From Psychrobacillus sp042885655 (GTDB taxonomy: Bacteria > Bacillota > Bacilli > Bacillales_A > Planococcaceae): 64,000 nucleotides of DNA. Of the stretch, positions 1 to 9,097 are shown piece after piece; the first letter of the stretch is position 1; each line of letters opens with the position of its first letter. The notes below the pieces were generated by a model that saw only the letters and a list, made by a program, of their open reading frames with translations, was not told where the DNA came from and did no database searches. Position numbers and translations under genes: made by a program. Where the stretch lies: the NCBI RefSeq assembly GCF_042885655.1, contig NZ_JBHVRO010000001.1, positions 248,001 to 312,000 on the forward strand, given 5' to 3'.

Positions 1-901
1 TTATATCCGTTGCAGGCGAACGCTTTCCGCTCCAATCCAACGTGCAAATGGATTTTCGTCCTGTGAAACCAGTGTTCATAGTACTTAAAAGAATTAAATA
101 ATACCGTGGATTTCCGTTTCAGGTGGACGCGTTCCGCGGGGTGAGCGATGAACCATCACCGTCGCATTCGCGTCGTTTGTGATGGCTCATCTGTCTCACA
201 GAGGGACAAAGGCTAAGAGCGCCACATCGTGTGGCAACGCCTTCGTGACCAACATCCTGTTGGCCTCCGACTGTAGTCGCCACCTTTCACTACTATGCAT
301 TAAGTGAGTAGTAGCTAAAAGAGGATTTAGCCCAGCTATTGCGAAGAGGATAGAAATAGTCTAATAGTGCATGCCATCCTATAAACGTTGTGGATAAGAG
401 TTGCTATTGCTTAGTGAAATTTTGTGCGTCCGGATAAAATGTAGTTCCCTAACTAATGTTCATAGAATTTAAATGTCATCTATCTTACTAAGCAAGAATC
501 AATCGTCCCATACATACTAGTTGATAGGAACACAGGCGGCGACTTCTGCGGGAATAGCAGATGTTTTCTGCACGCAAAGCGGAGCGGCAGGTGCATGAGC
601 GGAAGGCCTCGCAGGAACGCAGGATAGGGAAGGAAGACTAAAGGCGCCTCTTCCCTGAGGCAACGCCTTCATGACCAACATCCTGTTGGCCTAGGTGACT
701 GTAGCCATGCCCGCGAAAGCGTCCGCCGCAGCGGAAAGCAACGTCATTTCCAAGTGGCTCTTTTTAAAAGGACCTGGAGTCTTCTTGCCCTGTTTTTCTA
801 GGAATAACAATAGACCTCGAGAAATAATAGGAGTAAAATAGTGCATATTCAAAGTGAGTAGGAGGTTTGGCTTTAAGGGGATTCCTTTTAAAGTAATTTG
901 T
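1..901. repeat. Non-coding region built of dispersed repeats
   Basis: I see no convincing gene here. Blocks richer in G+C than the surroundings (about 1-50, 105-300 and 520-750) carry the CCGCTCC / GGCGGACGC-type motifs that recur near 16.1, 23.0, 33.0 and 47.3 kb. The block at 520-750 runs in the opposite orientation to its relatives at 23.0 and 33.0 kb. The hairpin GACCAACATCCTGTTGGCC occurs twice, at 247-265 and 673-691. The region probably accumulated from copies of interspersed elements. Confidence 0.7.
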
Positions 902-1276
902 ATGAAGCGATATATAAGAGTAATTATTCAAGTTGGTATATTATTTATATTTTCACTTATAGGCACACTCATTGTGCATTCATTACATATTAAATTTCCA
1001 GGAAGTATAGTAGGCTTAATTTTATTGTTTATTTCTTTATATTTCAAATTAATACCAGTTTCTTTCATAAAAGAAGGAGCAGGTTTTTTACTTAGTATAT
1101 TGGCGTTATTTTTCGTTCCCGCAACGGTTGGAGTTATGAATTATCCAGAGCTATTGTCTGTTCATGGATTTTTAGTACTAATTGCAGTAATGGTCAGTAC
1201 GATATTTACAATTGTAGTTTCGGGAAGGATATGTCAATATTTAGAAAATAAAGAAGGCTCAAAGGTGGAAGAATAA
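902..1276 (+). CDS. cidA: CidA/LrgA family holin-like protein
   Basis: Small integral membrane protein of about 124 residues with four predicted membrane segments, the normal size for CidA/LrgA. In the family it acts as a holin-like partner of a CidB/LrgB protein and affects autolysis or transport of small metabolites such as pyruvate. The motif PGSIVGLILLF in the second segment and the FFVPATVGV stretch are typical. I chose ATG 902; the frame is open from GTG 854, but family members begin at MKRY-like sequence. The ribosome site before 902 is weak and a good AGGAGG at 860-865 lies too far upstream. The stop overlaps the start of the next gene (TAATG), so the two are translationally coupled. 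Confidence 0.85.
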   Translation: MKRYIRVIIQVGILFIFSLIGTLIVHSLHIKFPGSIVGLILLFISLYFKLIPVSFIKEGAGFLLSILALFFVPATVGVMNYPELLSVHGFLVLIAVMVSTIFTIVVSGRICQYLENKEGSKVEE

Positions 1277-1950
1277 TGATTGCTATTGGAATGATTTTGG
1301 GGACTATTTTCATTTATTTTCTAATGAGAAAAATAAATGTTCGCTTTACAACACCTTTTTTATTACCGATATTAACAACCACAATTCTGATCATAATATT
1401 ATTAAGCATTTTTTCTTTTTCTTATGATTCCTATATGAGTGGTGCAAAATGGATTGACACCATGCTAGGTCCGGCTGTTGTAAGCCTTGCATATCCATTA
1501 TATATGCAAAGGGGTCTTATAAAAAAATATAAGCTTACCATTTTAACAAGTATTATTGTTGCGATGTTTTCTGGTTTAGTAAGTATCATAACATTTGCTA
1601 AACTGTTAAGAATGGAACATAAATTAATTCATTCGTTGCTCCCGAAATCCATTACCACGCCTGTTGCTATGCAAATTAGTGAATCGATTGGTGGTAATCC
1701 TGCATTGACTGCTGTTTTCGTAATTATAGCGGGTTTAACAGGGGCATTGCTTGGCCCATTAATTTTTAAAATATTTCGTATTGAAACGCCAATTAGTAGA
1801 GGGGTTTCGATCGGAAGTGCTTCACATGGTTTTGGTGTTTCAAAGTTAACTGAATATGGAGAGCAAACATTTTCCTTGGGTTCTGTATCAATGACAATTA
1901 GTGCAGTGATTGGAGCTTTTATATGTCCATTAATTGCAATGTTTATATAA
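1276..1950 (+). CDS. cidB: CidB/LrgB family membrane protein
   Basis: Protein of 224 residues, the usual LrgB/CidB length, with about six hydrophobic segments. The conserved stretch ALLPKSITTPVAM-like (here LLPKSITTPVAMQIS, near residue 122) and the C-terminal GSASHGFG motif identify the family. It is the membrane partner of the preceding CidA-like protein and overlaps it by one base. The pair forms a two-gene operon closed by the terminator at 1952-1990. LrgB and CidB cannot be told apart from sequence alone, so the regulatory role (holin-like or antiholin-like, or pyruvate uptake) is open. Confidence 0.88.
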   Translation: MIAIGMILGTIFIYFLMRKINVRFTTPFLLPILTTTILIIILLSIFSFSYDSYMSGAKWIDTMLGPAVVSLAYPLYMQRGLIKKYKLTILTSIIVAMFSGLVSIITFAKLLRMEHKLIHSLLPKSITTPVAMQISESIGGNPALTAVFVIIAGLTGALLGPLIFKIFRIETPISRGVSIGSASHGFGVSKLTEYGEQTFSLGSVSMTISAVIGAFICPLIAMFI

Positions 1951-1951
1951 T

Positions 1952-1990
1952 AAAAAGAGAGTTGAAGTTTAAACTTCATCTCTCTTTTTG
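1952..1990. terminator. Bidirectional terminator between cidB and speA
   Basis: A 16-base-pair inverted repeat with arms AAAAGAGAGTTGAAG and its complement (one mismatch) is flanked by an A run on the left and a T run on the right. It can therefore end transcription of both convergent genes. Confidence 0.85.
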
Positions 1991-1999
1991 TATATTGTA

Positions 2000-3469
2000 T
2001 TATTTAATCGCTTGTTGCTCTTTAATAACGTGAATCATTTCTAACGTATCATCTTCTGGACCTTGAACAGGCAGACCAGCTTCTATATTCATCTGGATAT
2101 AATCGATATTTCCTTGGGTAATTATTTCCCCGGGAATAAAAATAGGAATTCCAGGTGGATAAACCATCACAAACTCAGCAGATATCCGTCCTTCCGCTTT
2201 TTTAAGAGGAATAGATTCTGTTTGGGCATAGAATGCATCACGTGGTGACATCGCTAGTCCAGGTATATCAGGTAAAGTAACTGATGGCTCTACTATAACT
2301 GCATCGGATTCAAAAGCAGTTACCATTCTTACAAGTGCGTTCACTAGTAAGTTTGCTTCTTTTTTTGTATCTCCTAGTGTAAACAAGCAGAGAATATTGT
2401 ATAAATCAGATAGCTCTACTTCGATATTTGCATTTTCTCTTAACCACGACTCTGCTGCATATCCAGTAATCCCTAAATTTTTCACGCTTATTAATAATTT
2501 TGTTGGATCCATGTCATATGTAGCGGAAGAATTTAAAATTTCCTCTCCTACACAACGAAGATGTGGTATTGCATTAATTCGCTTTCGTGTATCCTTTGCG
2601 AGCCTTATTGTATCTCCTATTAAATCCTCCCCATGGATTGCTAACTGGCGTCTTGCAGTGTCTAATGATGCTAATAATGGGTAGGAAGTAGAAGTTGTTG
2701 TTAGCATAGATATAATTGACTGAACACGTTTTGCTGAAACTAAACCTTCTTTTACATTTAAAACAGAGCTTTGTGTCATCGATCCGCCAAGTTTATGAAC
2801 GGAAGTAGCAGCCATGTCTGCTCCAGCTGACATTGCAGAAATTGGTAAGGAGGGATGGAAATGAATATGTACTCCATGTGCCTCATCTACTACTACAGGA
2901 ATTCCATGTTCATGGGCCATATCAACTATCTTTTTTAAGTCAGCAGCAAAGCCAAAATATGTTGGGTTTATAACGAGTAACCCTTTAGCATCTGGATGAG
3001 CCTCCAAGGCTTTTTCAACAGATTCCGCTGAAATACCATGAGAAATACCTAACTCTTTATCTACTTCCGGATGAATAAATACTGGAATAGCTCCTGCAAA
3101 AACGATTGCTGACATAATAGATTTATGAACATTTCGTGGGACTAATAATTTATCGCCAGGTCCACAAATAGTAAGGATCATTGTCATTATTGCACCGCTT
3201 GTACCTTGAACAGAAAAAAATGTTTGATCTGCACCAAATGCTTCTGCAGCTAATTGTTGTGCTTGTTTGATGGCACCTTTAGGGGAGTGTAAATCATCTA
3301 AAGGGGCGATATTGATTAAATCTATGGAAAGTACATTATCTCCAACAAACTCTCGAAATGCAGGATCCATCCCTTTCCCTTTTTTATGCCCAGGAATATG
3401 AAACTGGATAGGATGACGGTTACGATGCTTTAGTAATGCATCGAACAAAGGAGTTTCTAATTGTGACAA
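2000..3469 (-). CDS. speA: Arginine decarboxylase, Orn/Lys/Arg decarboxylase family
   Basis: Pyridoxal-phosphate enzyme of 489 residues, matching B. subtilis SpeA (about 490). It is expected to turn arginine into agmatine, the first step of Gram-positive polyamine synthesis, in the cytosol. The N-terminal FHIPGHKKGKG, the central VDEAHGVH and the cofactor lysine in TSVHKLGG (near residue 225) are diagnostic. The C-terminal PPGIPIFIPGE motif is intact. The start is TTG 3469, placed 8 bases after the ribosome site GAGGTGG; an overlapping ATG is out of frame. Lysine or ornithine as substrate cannot be excluded from sequence. It converges with cidB. Confidence 0.88.
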   Translation of the reverse strand: MSQLETPLFDALLKHRNRHPIQFHIPGHKKGKGMDPAFREFVGDNVLSIDLINIAPLDDLHSPKGAIKQAQQLAAEAFGADQTFFSVQGTSGAIMTMILTICGPGDKLLVPRNVHKSIMSAIVFAGAIPVFIHPEVDKELGISHGISAESVEKALEAHPDAKGLLVINPTYFGFAADLKKIVDMAHEHGIPVVVDEAHGVHIHFHPSLPISAMSAGADMAATSVHKLGGSMTQSSVLNVKEGLVSAKRVQSIISMLTTTSTSYPLLASLDTARRQLAIHGEDLIGDTIRLAKDTRKRINAIPHLRCVGEEILNSSATYDMDPTKLLISVKNLGITGYAAESWLRENANIEVELSDLYNILCLFTLGDTKKEANLLVNALVRMVTAFESDAVIVEPSVTLPDIPGLAMSPRDAFYAQTESIPLKKAEGRISAEFVMVYPPGIPIFIPGEIITQGNIDYIQMNIEAGLPVQGPEDDTLEMIHVIKEQQAIK

Positions 3470-3729
3470 CGTTCATACCACCTCTAATATTATTTTCTAA
3501 ACTATTCATTGCAAATTGCTTCCGTGCAAGCTCATCACGAACAAAAGCATGGGTGACAGAAGATATAAATTTTTAAACCATCATTTGCTTGTTGTGCCTA
3601 AAAGGCCCCTTGCACTTTTTTTAAAACAAGTGAATTATAGCATTTCCTTACCTACGTGACTATAAAAATATTTGTTAATTGAATCAGATTGCTATTTCTT
3701 TTAAACTTAAGGACAATGGGGGGATTAAT
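3470..3729. promoter_or_regulatory. Intergenic region between speA and the nitronate monooxygenase gene
   Basis: This 260-base divergent spacer holds the start regions of both genes. GTGC...GCAC followed by seven T's at about 3594-3622 on the + strand can form a weak hairpin. On the minus strand a frame of about 50 codons is open just upstream of speA but has no good start. I cannot define promoters with confidence. Confidence 0.4.
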
Positions 3730-4689
3730 GTGACATTTCATACGAGGATATCAGATTTGTTAGGAATTGAATTTCCAATTATCCAAGGTGGGCTTGCTTA
3801 TTTAGCTTATTCCGAACTATGTGCAGCTGTTTCGAATGCAGGAGGACTGGGTCAAGTGACAGCAATGAGCTTAACAACACCCGAAGAACTAAGAAATGAA
3901 ATAAATAAGGTTAGAGAATTAACGAATAAACCGTTTGGTGTAAATTTTGCTGTAGGACAAATGGGAAGACCTTATGAGCATATGTTGCAGGTTGCAATAG
4001 ATGAGAATGTCCCAGTTATTACGATGACAGGAGGAAACCCATCTCCAATTTTAAAGAAACTTGAAAATACAACTATTAAAAAACTTGTATTAGTAGCGGC
4101 AAAACGTCAAGCTCAAAAAGCTGAACAACTAGGTGCTGATGCTGTAATGGTTGTAGGGCAGGAAGGAGGAGGACATTTAGGGAGGGATGACATTGGCACA
4201 ATGGTGTTGATTCCTCAAGTGGTTGATGCGGTATCTATACCTGTAATAGCTTCGGGAGGTATTGCGGATGGCAGAGGTTGGATGGCTGCTCACGCACTAG
4301 GAGCAGAGGGAATTGAAATGGGCACACGTTTCATCGCGACAAAAGAATGTGTGCATGCATCTAATGCATATAAAAATGCAATAATAGAAAGTGGAGAAAT
4401 GGATACTGTTGTCATTAAACGTTCAATAGGTGCCCCTGCGAGAGCTATTAAAAATAGTTGGACAGAAATGATTCTAAGTATTGAAAAAGAGAATTCGACA
4501 TATGATGCTTTAAAGGACTACATTAGTGGTAAGGCAAATAAGCAATTTATTTATGAAGGTAATTCAGAAAAGGGATTTGGATGGGCAGGTCAAGCGATAG
4601 GTTTGATAAAAGATATACCTACTGTTGAAGAATTAATTATGCGAATGGTAAATGAGGCAACAGAGATACGAAAAAAATGGAAATTATAG
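3730..4689 (+). CDS. Nitronate monooxygenase family FMN enzyme
   Basis: TIM-barrel flavoprotein of 319 residues. The family oxidises nitronates such as propionate-3-nitronate; FabK-type enoyl-ACP reductase II is a close relative. Visible features are the N-terminal FPIIQGG(L) phosphate-binding start, AVSNAGGLGQ, and the FMN-binding run GQEGGGHLG followed by PVIASGGIADGRG and GTRF. GTG 3730 is chosen because GGGGGGA lies 6 bases upstream; the frame stays open to a TTG at 3679 that has no ribosome site. It resembles B. subtilis YrpB. The following UPF0223 gene is 12 bases downstream, so the two are probably co-transcribed. Confidence 0.8.
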   Translation: MTFHTRISDLLGIEFPIIQGGLAYLAYSELCAAVSNAGGLGQVTAMSLTTPEELRNEINKVRELTNKPFGVNFAVGQMGRPYEHMLQVAIDENVPVITMTGGNPSPILKKLENTTIKKLVLVAAKRQAQKAEQLGADAVMVVGQEGGGHLGRDDIGTMVLIPQVVDAVSIPVIASGGIADGRGWMAAHALGAEGIEMGTRFIATKECVHASNAYKNAIIESGEMDTVVIKRSIGAPARAIKNSWTEMILSIEKENSTYDALKDYISGKANKQFIYEGNSEKGFGWAGQAIGLIKDIPTVEELIMRMVNEATEIRKKWKL

Positions 4690-4701
4690 GAGGCTACATA
4701 A

Positions 4702-4971
4702 ATGGAATATACTTATCCATTTTCCCTAGACTGGTCGACAGATGAAATAGTAGATGTCGTGCAGTTTTTTGAGGCAATTGAAAATGCGTATGAAAAAGGT
4801 GTTAAACGAGAAGAACTATTGAAAAAGTATCGCCGTTTTAAAGAAATCGTTCCATCAATTGCCGAGGAAAAAACTTATTTTCGAGATTTTGAAAAAGAAA
4901 GCGGCTATGCAAGTTATCCAATTATAAAAAAAATGAAAGAAAATGAGGATGGAGTTTTAATTAGAGGCTGA
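4702..4971 (+). CDS. yktA: UPF0223 family protein (YktA)
   Basis: Small soluble protein of 89 residues that matches the UPF0223/YktA family in length and in its start YTYPFSLDWST and the central YRRFKEIVPS. No biochemical function is established for the family. AGGAGG precedes ATG 4702 by 9 bases. It follows the nitronate monooxygenase gene closely and ends in the hairpin shared with yktB, its convergent neighbour, as in B. subtilis. Confidence 0.85.
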   Translation: MEYTYPFSLDWSTDEIVDVVQFFEAIENAYEKGVKREELLKKYRRFKEIVPSIAEEKTYFRDFEKESGYASYPIIKKMKENEDGVLIRG

Positions 4972-4977
4972 AAAATA

Positions 4978-5020
4978 CCTCCAATAGCTGTTTATTAAGC
5001 AAGTTATTGGAGGCATTCTT
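4978..5020 (+). terminator. Terminator after yktA
   Basis: Inverted repeat CCTCCAATA...TATTGGAGG (4978-4986 with 5005-5013) followed by a T-rich tail. It lies between two convergent genes and may serve both. Confidence 0.75.
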
Positions 5021-5650
5021 TTACTTAATATTAATCATGGTTTTATAAATTGGTAATAACTGTTCAAAGGTCTCTTCCGCTAGAAGTAAAAATTCCTCTT
5101 CAGAGAGTTTTACTGCTTCGTCTCTAGTTATATGTCTACCCACAAGAAATTCTCCTTTTTTTATATCACGCAGCCTAGTTAATATCTGGTTAATATCAGT
5201 TTTTTTGGCGCCCTTCAAAGGAATTGCATCTTGCTTCATATGATCACCAGAAATAATAAATTCATCTGGAAGTTTTGTTAACAATGACTTTTTCTTTAAT
5301 AGTCTTTCGGCAATGGCGACTTTATCAGGAGCTTCATAAATAACAGCTACGATAATAAATAAATGACTCCCCCATAAACCAATTTGAAAATGAGGTAATG
5401 CTTTATAGCCTCTTTTATATGGAGCAAATGCTACCCAGCTATCTTTAGGAGGATTTACAGATCGCCTAGCGTGTTTTGCAACATGTGCAAAATATTCATC
5501 CCCTAGAGCGCCAGAAAAGTATAAACTATACTTCTTTCCTAGTTCGTCAAATTTTGGTCGTATATTTTTGATTAACGCTTCCATTCTATTTTCTAATCCA
5601 TCAATTTGGAATACGTTAAAATCTTTGTCTTCCCAAAAAGTTTTACTCAT
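5021..5650 (-). CDS. yktB: UPF0637 family protein (YktB, DUF1054)
   Basis: Soluble protein of 209 residues with the family hallmarks FWEDKDFNVFQIDGLE at the N-terminus, HARRSVNPPKDSWVAF near residue 60 and PHFQIGLWG near residue 86. DUF1054 proteins have a known fold but no assigned activity. ATG 5650 is preceded by AAAGGGAAAGGAG-like purines at normal spacing. Position beside yktA agrees with B. subtilis order, although it converges with it here. Confidence 0.85.
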   Translation of the reverse strand: MSKTFWEDKDFNVFQIDGLENRMEALIKNIRPKFDELGKKYSLYFSGALGDEYFAHVAKHARRSVNPPKDSWVAFAPYKRGYKALPHFQIGLWGSHLFIIVAVIYEAPDKVAIAERLLKKKSLLTKLPDEFIISGDHMKQDAIPLKGAKKTDINQILTRLRDIKKGEFLVGRHITRDEAVKLSEEEFLLLAEETFEQLLPIYKTMINIK

Positions 5651-5809
5651 TTTATAAACTCCTTTCCCTTTGCATGTTTATTTTATAGTAATTATGGGTA
5701 AAAATCATGTAAGTAGATTTTTTGGTTAATAAATGTTTATTAATTTCTAGAAAGCGTAAATCATTATAAAATTTTTGAATATTATGATAAAAAGCAAAGG
5801 GGTGTAGTG

Positions 5810-6007
5810 ATGAGACAGGTTGTTCATATTATTCGTAAAAATGACATGGAAAAAGAAAAGATTAATACATTGAAATTAGAGCTGGATTATGAATTGGCAA
5901 CACTTTTTGATGCTATTAATAGTAAAAATGAAAAAGAAATACATGCTACTAAGGTAAGACTAAAAGAAATTCATTATTTATTGAGAGAACTAAATGCACT
6001 TGACTGA
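5810..6007 (+). CDS. Small hypothetical protein
   Basis: Charged protein of 65 residues with no membrane segment. Residues 15-65 are likely two amphipathic helices that could form a coiled-coil hairpin. I do not recognise the family. ATG 5810 follows AAAGGGGTG at 6 to 8 bases; the in-frame GTG directly before it is less likely. It stands alone between the divergent yktB and its own terminator at 6031-6072. The normal codon pattern and good ribosome site support a real gene. Confidence 0.65.
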   Translation: MRQVVHIIRKNDMEKEKINTLKLELDYELATLFDAINSKNEKEIHATKVRLKEIHYLLRELNALD

Positions 6008-6030
6008 ACGGTTATTAATGAATATCACTT

Positions 6031-6072
6031 AAAAAACACCTGCTAAATTGAAAGACAGCCGGTGTTTTTTTC
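6031..6072 (+). terminator. Terminator
   Basis: AAAACACCTGC ... GCCGGTGTTTTTTT forms a stem with one mismatch followed by T's. It ends the small gene at 5810-6007. Confidence 0.75.
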
Positions 6073-6111
6073 TTTATACTTAGAAGTCAATGGGAAGAAA
6101 GGATGGGTATA

Positions 6112-6906
6112 GTGAACGTACATAGATTGGATAAGTATGCAAAATCATTAATTAAAGTAGCCGCAGGAAGAATAAAATCCTCTTTTACGACGGATCTTTT
6201 AATTGAAACGAAATCAGAAGCAAATGATTTAGTAACAAATATCGATAAAGAAACGGAACAATTTTTTATTCATCATATTAAACGAGATTTTCCAAACCAT
6301 CGTATTTTGGGGGAAGAAGGATTTGGGGATGACTTACATGATTTAGAGGGATATATATGGATACTTGATCCAATTGATGGAACAATGAATTTCATCCATC
6401 AAAAAAAGAATTTTGCAATCTCACTAGGTATTTATAAAGATGGTATTGGAGTACTTGGTTACATTTATAATGTTATGGAAGATGAATTAATATCTGCCGC
6501 CATGGATGAGGGAGCATATTTTAATGATGTACGAATCCCTGCTGTTAAAAAAGCAAACATAGAACAATCTATTATTGGTATTAATGCAAGTTGGGTAGTT
6601 CCAAATAAGCACATTGAACATGAAGGAATGATTAAGCTTTTACAAAAAGTTAGAGGTACGAGATCATATGGTTCTGCAGCTTTAGAGATATCGTATGTGG
6701 TGACTGGTAAATTAGATGCCTATATGTCGATGCGTTTATCACCTTGGGATATTGCAGGAGGAATGGTGATTGCTAAAGAAGTAGGGGCAATTGTGACAAA
6801 TCTTGCAAATGAACCAATAAATTTATTAGAACAAAATACTTTTATAATTTCTAAACCGGGTTTGCATAAGGAATTAGTAACCAATTACATTCGCCTGAAA
6901 CAATAA
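6112..6906 (+). CDS. yktC: Inositol monophosphatase family protein (YktC-like)
   Basis: Magnesium-dependent phosphatase of 264 residues. The two metal-binding motifs are clear: GEEG near residue 80 and DPIDGTMNF near residue 98, with WDIAGGMVIAKEVGA near 212 completing the site. Likely substrates are inositol phosphate or a related sugar phosphate; the exact one cannot be read from sequence. GTG 6112 is preferred over ATG 6103 because AAAGG at 6098-6102 is 9 bases before it and abuts the ATG. Gene order yktA-yktB-yktC is as in B. subtilis. Confidence 0.85.
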   Translation: MNVHRLDKYAKSLIKVAAGRIKSSFTTDLLIETKSEANDLVTNIDKETEQFFIHHIKRDFPNHRILGEEGFGDDLHDLEGYIWILDPIDGTMNFIHQKKNFAISLGIYKDGIGVLGYIYNVMEDELISAAMDEGAYFNDVRIPAVKKANIEQSIIGINASWVVPNKHIEHEGMIKLLQKVRGTRSYGSAALEISYVVTGKLDAYMSMRLSPWDIAGGMVIAKEVGAIVTNLANEPINLLEQNTFIISKPGLHKELVTNYIRLKQ

Positions 6907-6907
6907 A

Positions 6908-6937
6908 AAGGTCGGCAAAAAATATTTGCCGACTCTT
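6908..6937. terminator. Bidirectional terminator
   Basis: Perfect stem GTCGGCAAA / TTTGCCGAC (6911-6919 with 6925-6933) between the convergent inositol phosphatase and ylaF genes. A's on the left suit the minus strand; the right-hand T run is short. Confidence 0.75.
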
Positions 6938-6938
6938 G

Positions 6939-7124
6939 CTATAATAATCCTTGATCACGCATTTTTTTCTTAGTTTTAAAACCATAGCCCATTACTACAC
7001 AAAGTAGTACAATGCCCAGAATAATTAGTGGGATATTTCTTAATGCGACCGCAACACCAATAAATGCCATAGCTAAAATAGCGCCTAGAGAAAATAGAAC
7101 AAAGATCCACTTAATGTTACCCAA
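6939..7124 (-). CDS. ylaF: DUF5325 family membrane protein (YlaF)
   Basis: Protein of 61 residues with two membrane helices (about residues 4-22 and 27-46) and a basic tail, as in YlaF. The function is unknown. The start is TTG 7124, 7 bases after GGAGG; the frame is open further upstream but that extension has no family resemblance. It is divergent from typA, the same arrangement as in many Bacillaceae. Confidence 0.75.
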   Translation of the reverse strand: MGNIKWIFVLFSLGAILAMAFIGVAVALRNIPLIILGIVLLCVVMGYGFKTKKKMRDQGLL

Positions 7125-7178
7125 TTCATTACCTCCAAAAATAATGTTTAAAAAAATTATTACTTTAGTTTCACCTTG

Positions 7179-7187
7179 TGATATAAT
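7179..7187 (+). promoter_or_regulatory. Extended -10 promoter of typA
   Basis: TGATATAAT is a consensus TGn-TATAAT element, 41 bases before the typA start. The -35 region (TTACTT at about 7160) is weak, which is usual with an extended -10. Confidence 0.6.
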
Positions 7188-7228
7188 AACACAGTTATGG
7201 ACTCGAAAAAAGAATATGGAGTGGAAAT

Positions 7229-9076
7229 ATGACAAAATTACGTCAAGATTTAAGAAACATTGCAATTATTGCACACGTTGACCATGGGAAAACGACATTA
7301 GTCGACCAATTATTAAAACAATCTGGTACGTTCCGTTCGAATGAGCATGTGGATGAAAGAGCTATGGATTCTGGTGATATTGAACGCGAACGTGGGATTA
7401 CTATATTAGCAAAAAACACAGCGATTCAGTATAAAGAAACAAAAATCAACATTTTAGATACACCTGGACATGCCGATTTCGGTGGTGAGGTAGAGCGTAT
7501 CATGAAAATGGTAGATGGTGTTCTATTAATCGTAGATGCATATGAAGGTTGTATGCCACAAACTCGATTTGTGTTGAAAAAGGCTTTAGAGCAAAATATT
7601 AAACCAATCGTAATTGTGAACAAAATTGACCGTGACTTTGCACGTCCTGCAGAAGTAGTGGACGAAGTGCTTGAATTATTCATTGAGCTTGATGCAAACG
7701 ATGAACAATTAGAATTCCCTGTTATATATGCATCTGGTATTAATGGAACAGCAAGTCTTTCTGATGATCCTGCTGATCAAGAAGAAAACATGCAAGTTAT
7801 TTACGATGCAATTGTAGATAAAATTCCTGCACCAATCGATAACAGTGAAGATCCATTACAATTCCAAGTATCACTACTTGACTATAATGACTATGTTGGT
7901 CGTATCGGTATCGGTCGTGTATTCCGTGGGAAAATTCATGTTGGACAACAAGTATCACTTATGAAACTAGATGGTTCCGTAAAAAACTTCCGCGTTACAA
8001 AAATCTTTGGATTTATGGGACTAAAACGAGTGGAAATCGAGGAAGCTTCTGCTGGTGATTTAATCGCTATTTCTGGTATGGAAGATATCAATGTTGGAGA
8101 AACAATTTGTCCAGTAGAGCATCCAGATGCACTACCAATTTTACACATTGATGAGCCAACTCTTCAAATGACTTTCTTAGTAAATAATAGTCCATTTGCT
8201 GGTCGTGAAGGAAAATGGGTAACATCTCGTAAAATTCAAGAGCGTTTAGATGCACAACTTCAAACAGATGTATCTTTACGAGTAGATCCTACTGACTCTC
8301 CAGATGCTTGGATTGTGTCAGGTCGTGGAGAACTGCATTTATCGATTTTAATCGAAAATATGCGTCGCGAAGGATTTGAATTACAAGTTTCTAAACCAGA
8401 AGTAATTGTAAAAGTGATAGATGGAGTTCGAAGTGAGCCAGTAGAACGTGTACAAATTGACGTACCTGAAGAAAACGTTGGTTCTATTATTGAGTCAATG
8501 GGTGCTCGTAAAGGCGAAATGTTAGATATGGTAAATAACGGTAGTGGACAAGTTCGTTTAGTATTCTTAGTTCCAGCACGTGGACTTATCGGTTATACTA
8601 CAGAATTTTTAACTTTAACTCGTGGTTATGGTATTATTAACCATACATTCGAAGATTATCGTCCAATGGCTGCAGGCCGTGTAGGTGGTCGTAGTAAGGG
8701 TGTTCTTGTATCAATGGAAACAGGTACAGCATCTACCTATGGTATTTTAGGTGTTGAAGACCGTGGTACAATTTTCGTAGAACCAGGTACTGAAATTTAC
8801 GAAGGTATGATTGTAGGTGAGCATACTCGTGATAACGATTTAACAATCAATATTACAAAAGTAAAAGCTGCTAACAATATTCGTTCTGCAAATAAAGAAC
8901 AAACAACAACACTGAAAAAACCACGTCTAATGACATTAGAAGAATCTCTTGAATATTTAAATGACGACGAGTACTGTGAAGTAACACCTGAATCTATTCG
9001 TTTACGTAAAAAAATTCTAGAGAAAAATGAACGTGAACGTGTTACGAAGAAAAAGAAAAGTGCAGAACTTGAATAG
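7229..9076 (+). CDS. typA: Ribosome-associated GTPase TypA/BipA
   Basis: Translational GTPase of 615 residues, full length for the family. It binds the ribosome and is linked to 50S assembly and stress or cold adaptation. G1 AHVDHGKTT (residues 14-22), G2 RGITI, G3 DTPGHAD and G4 NKID are all present, followed by the EF-G-like domains and the C-terminal BipA-specific domain with LVPARGLIGY and RPMAAGRVGGRSKG. ATG 7229 follows a GGAGTGG site. The ylaH gene begins 22 bases after the stop, and both end at 9481-9530. Confidence 0.97.
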   Translation: MTKLRQDLRNIAIIAHVDHGKTTLVDQLLKQSGTFRSNEHVDERAMDSGDIERERGITILAKNTAIQYKETKINILDTPGHADFGGEVERIMKMVDGVLLIVDAYEGCMPQTRFVLKKALEQNIKPIVIVNKIDRDFARPAEVVDEVLELFIELDANDEQLEFPVIYASGINGTASLSDDPADQEENMQVIYDAIVDKIPAPIDNSEDPLQFQVSLLDYNDYVGRIGIGRVFRGKIHVGQQVSLMKLDGSVKNFRVTKIFGFMGLKRVEIEEASAGDLIAISGMEDINVGETICPVEHPDALPILHIDEPTLQMTFLVNNSPFAGREGKWVTSRKIQERLDAQLQTDVSLRVDPTDSPDAWIVSGRGELHLSILIENMRREGFELQVSKPEVIVKVIDGVRSEPVERVQIDVPEENVGSIIESMGARKGEMLDMVNNGSGQVRLVFLVPARGLIGYTTEFLTLTRGYGIINHTFEDYRPMAAGRVGGRSKGVLVSMETGTASTYGILGVEDRGTIFVEPGTEIYEGMIVGEHTRDNDLTINITKVKAANNIRSANKEQTTTLKKPRLMTLEESLEYLNDDEYCEVTPESIRLRKKILEKNERERVTKKKKSAELE

Positions 9077-9097
9077 TAACTGAAAGGGTGAAAAACC

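Noticed and set aside
3730..4689. FabK enoyl-ACP reductase
   Set aside because: The FMN motif GQEGGGHLG occurs in both families, but there are no neighbouring fatty-acid synthesis genes and the protein resembles YrpB-type nitronate monooxygenases more.
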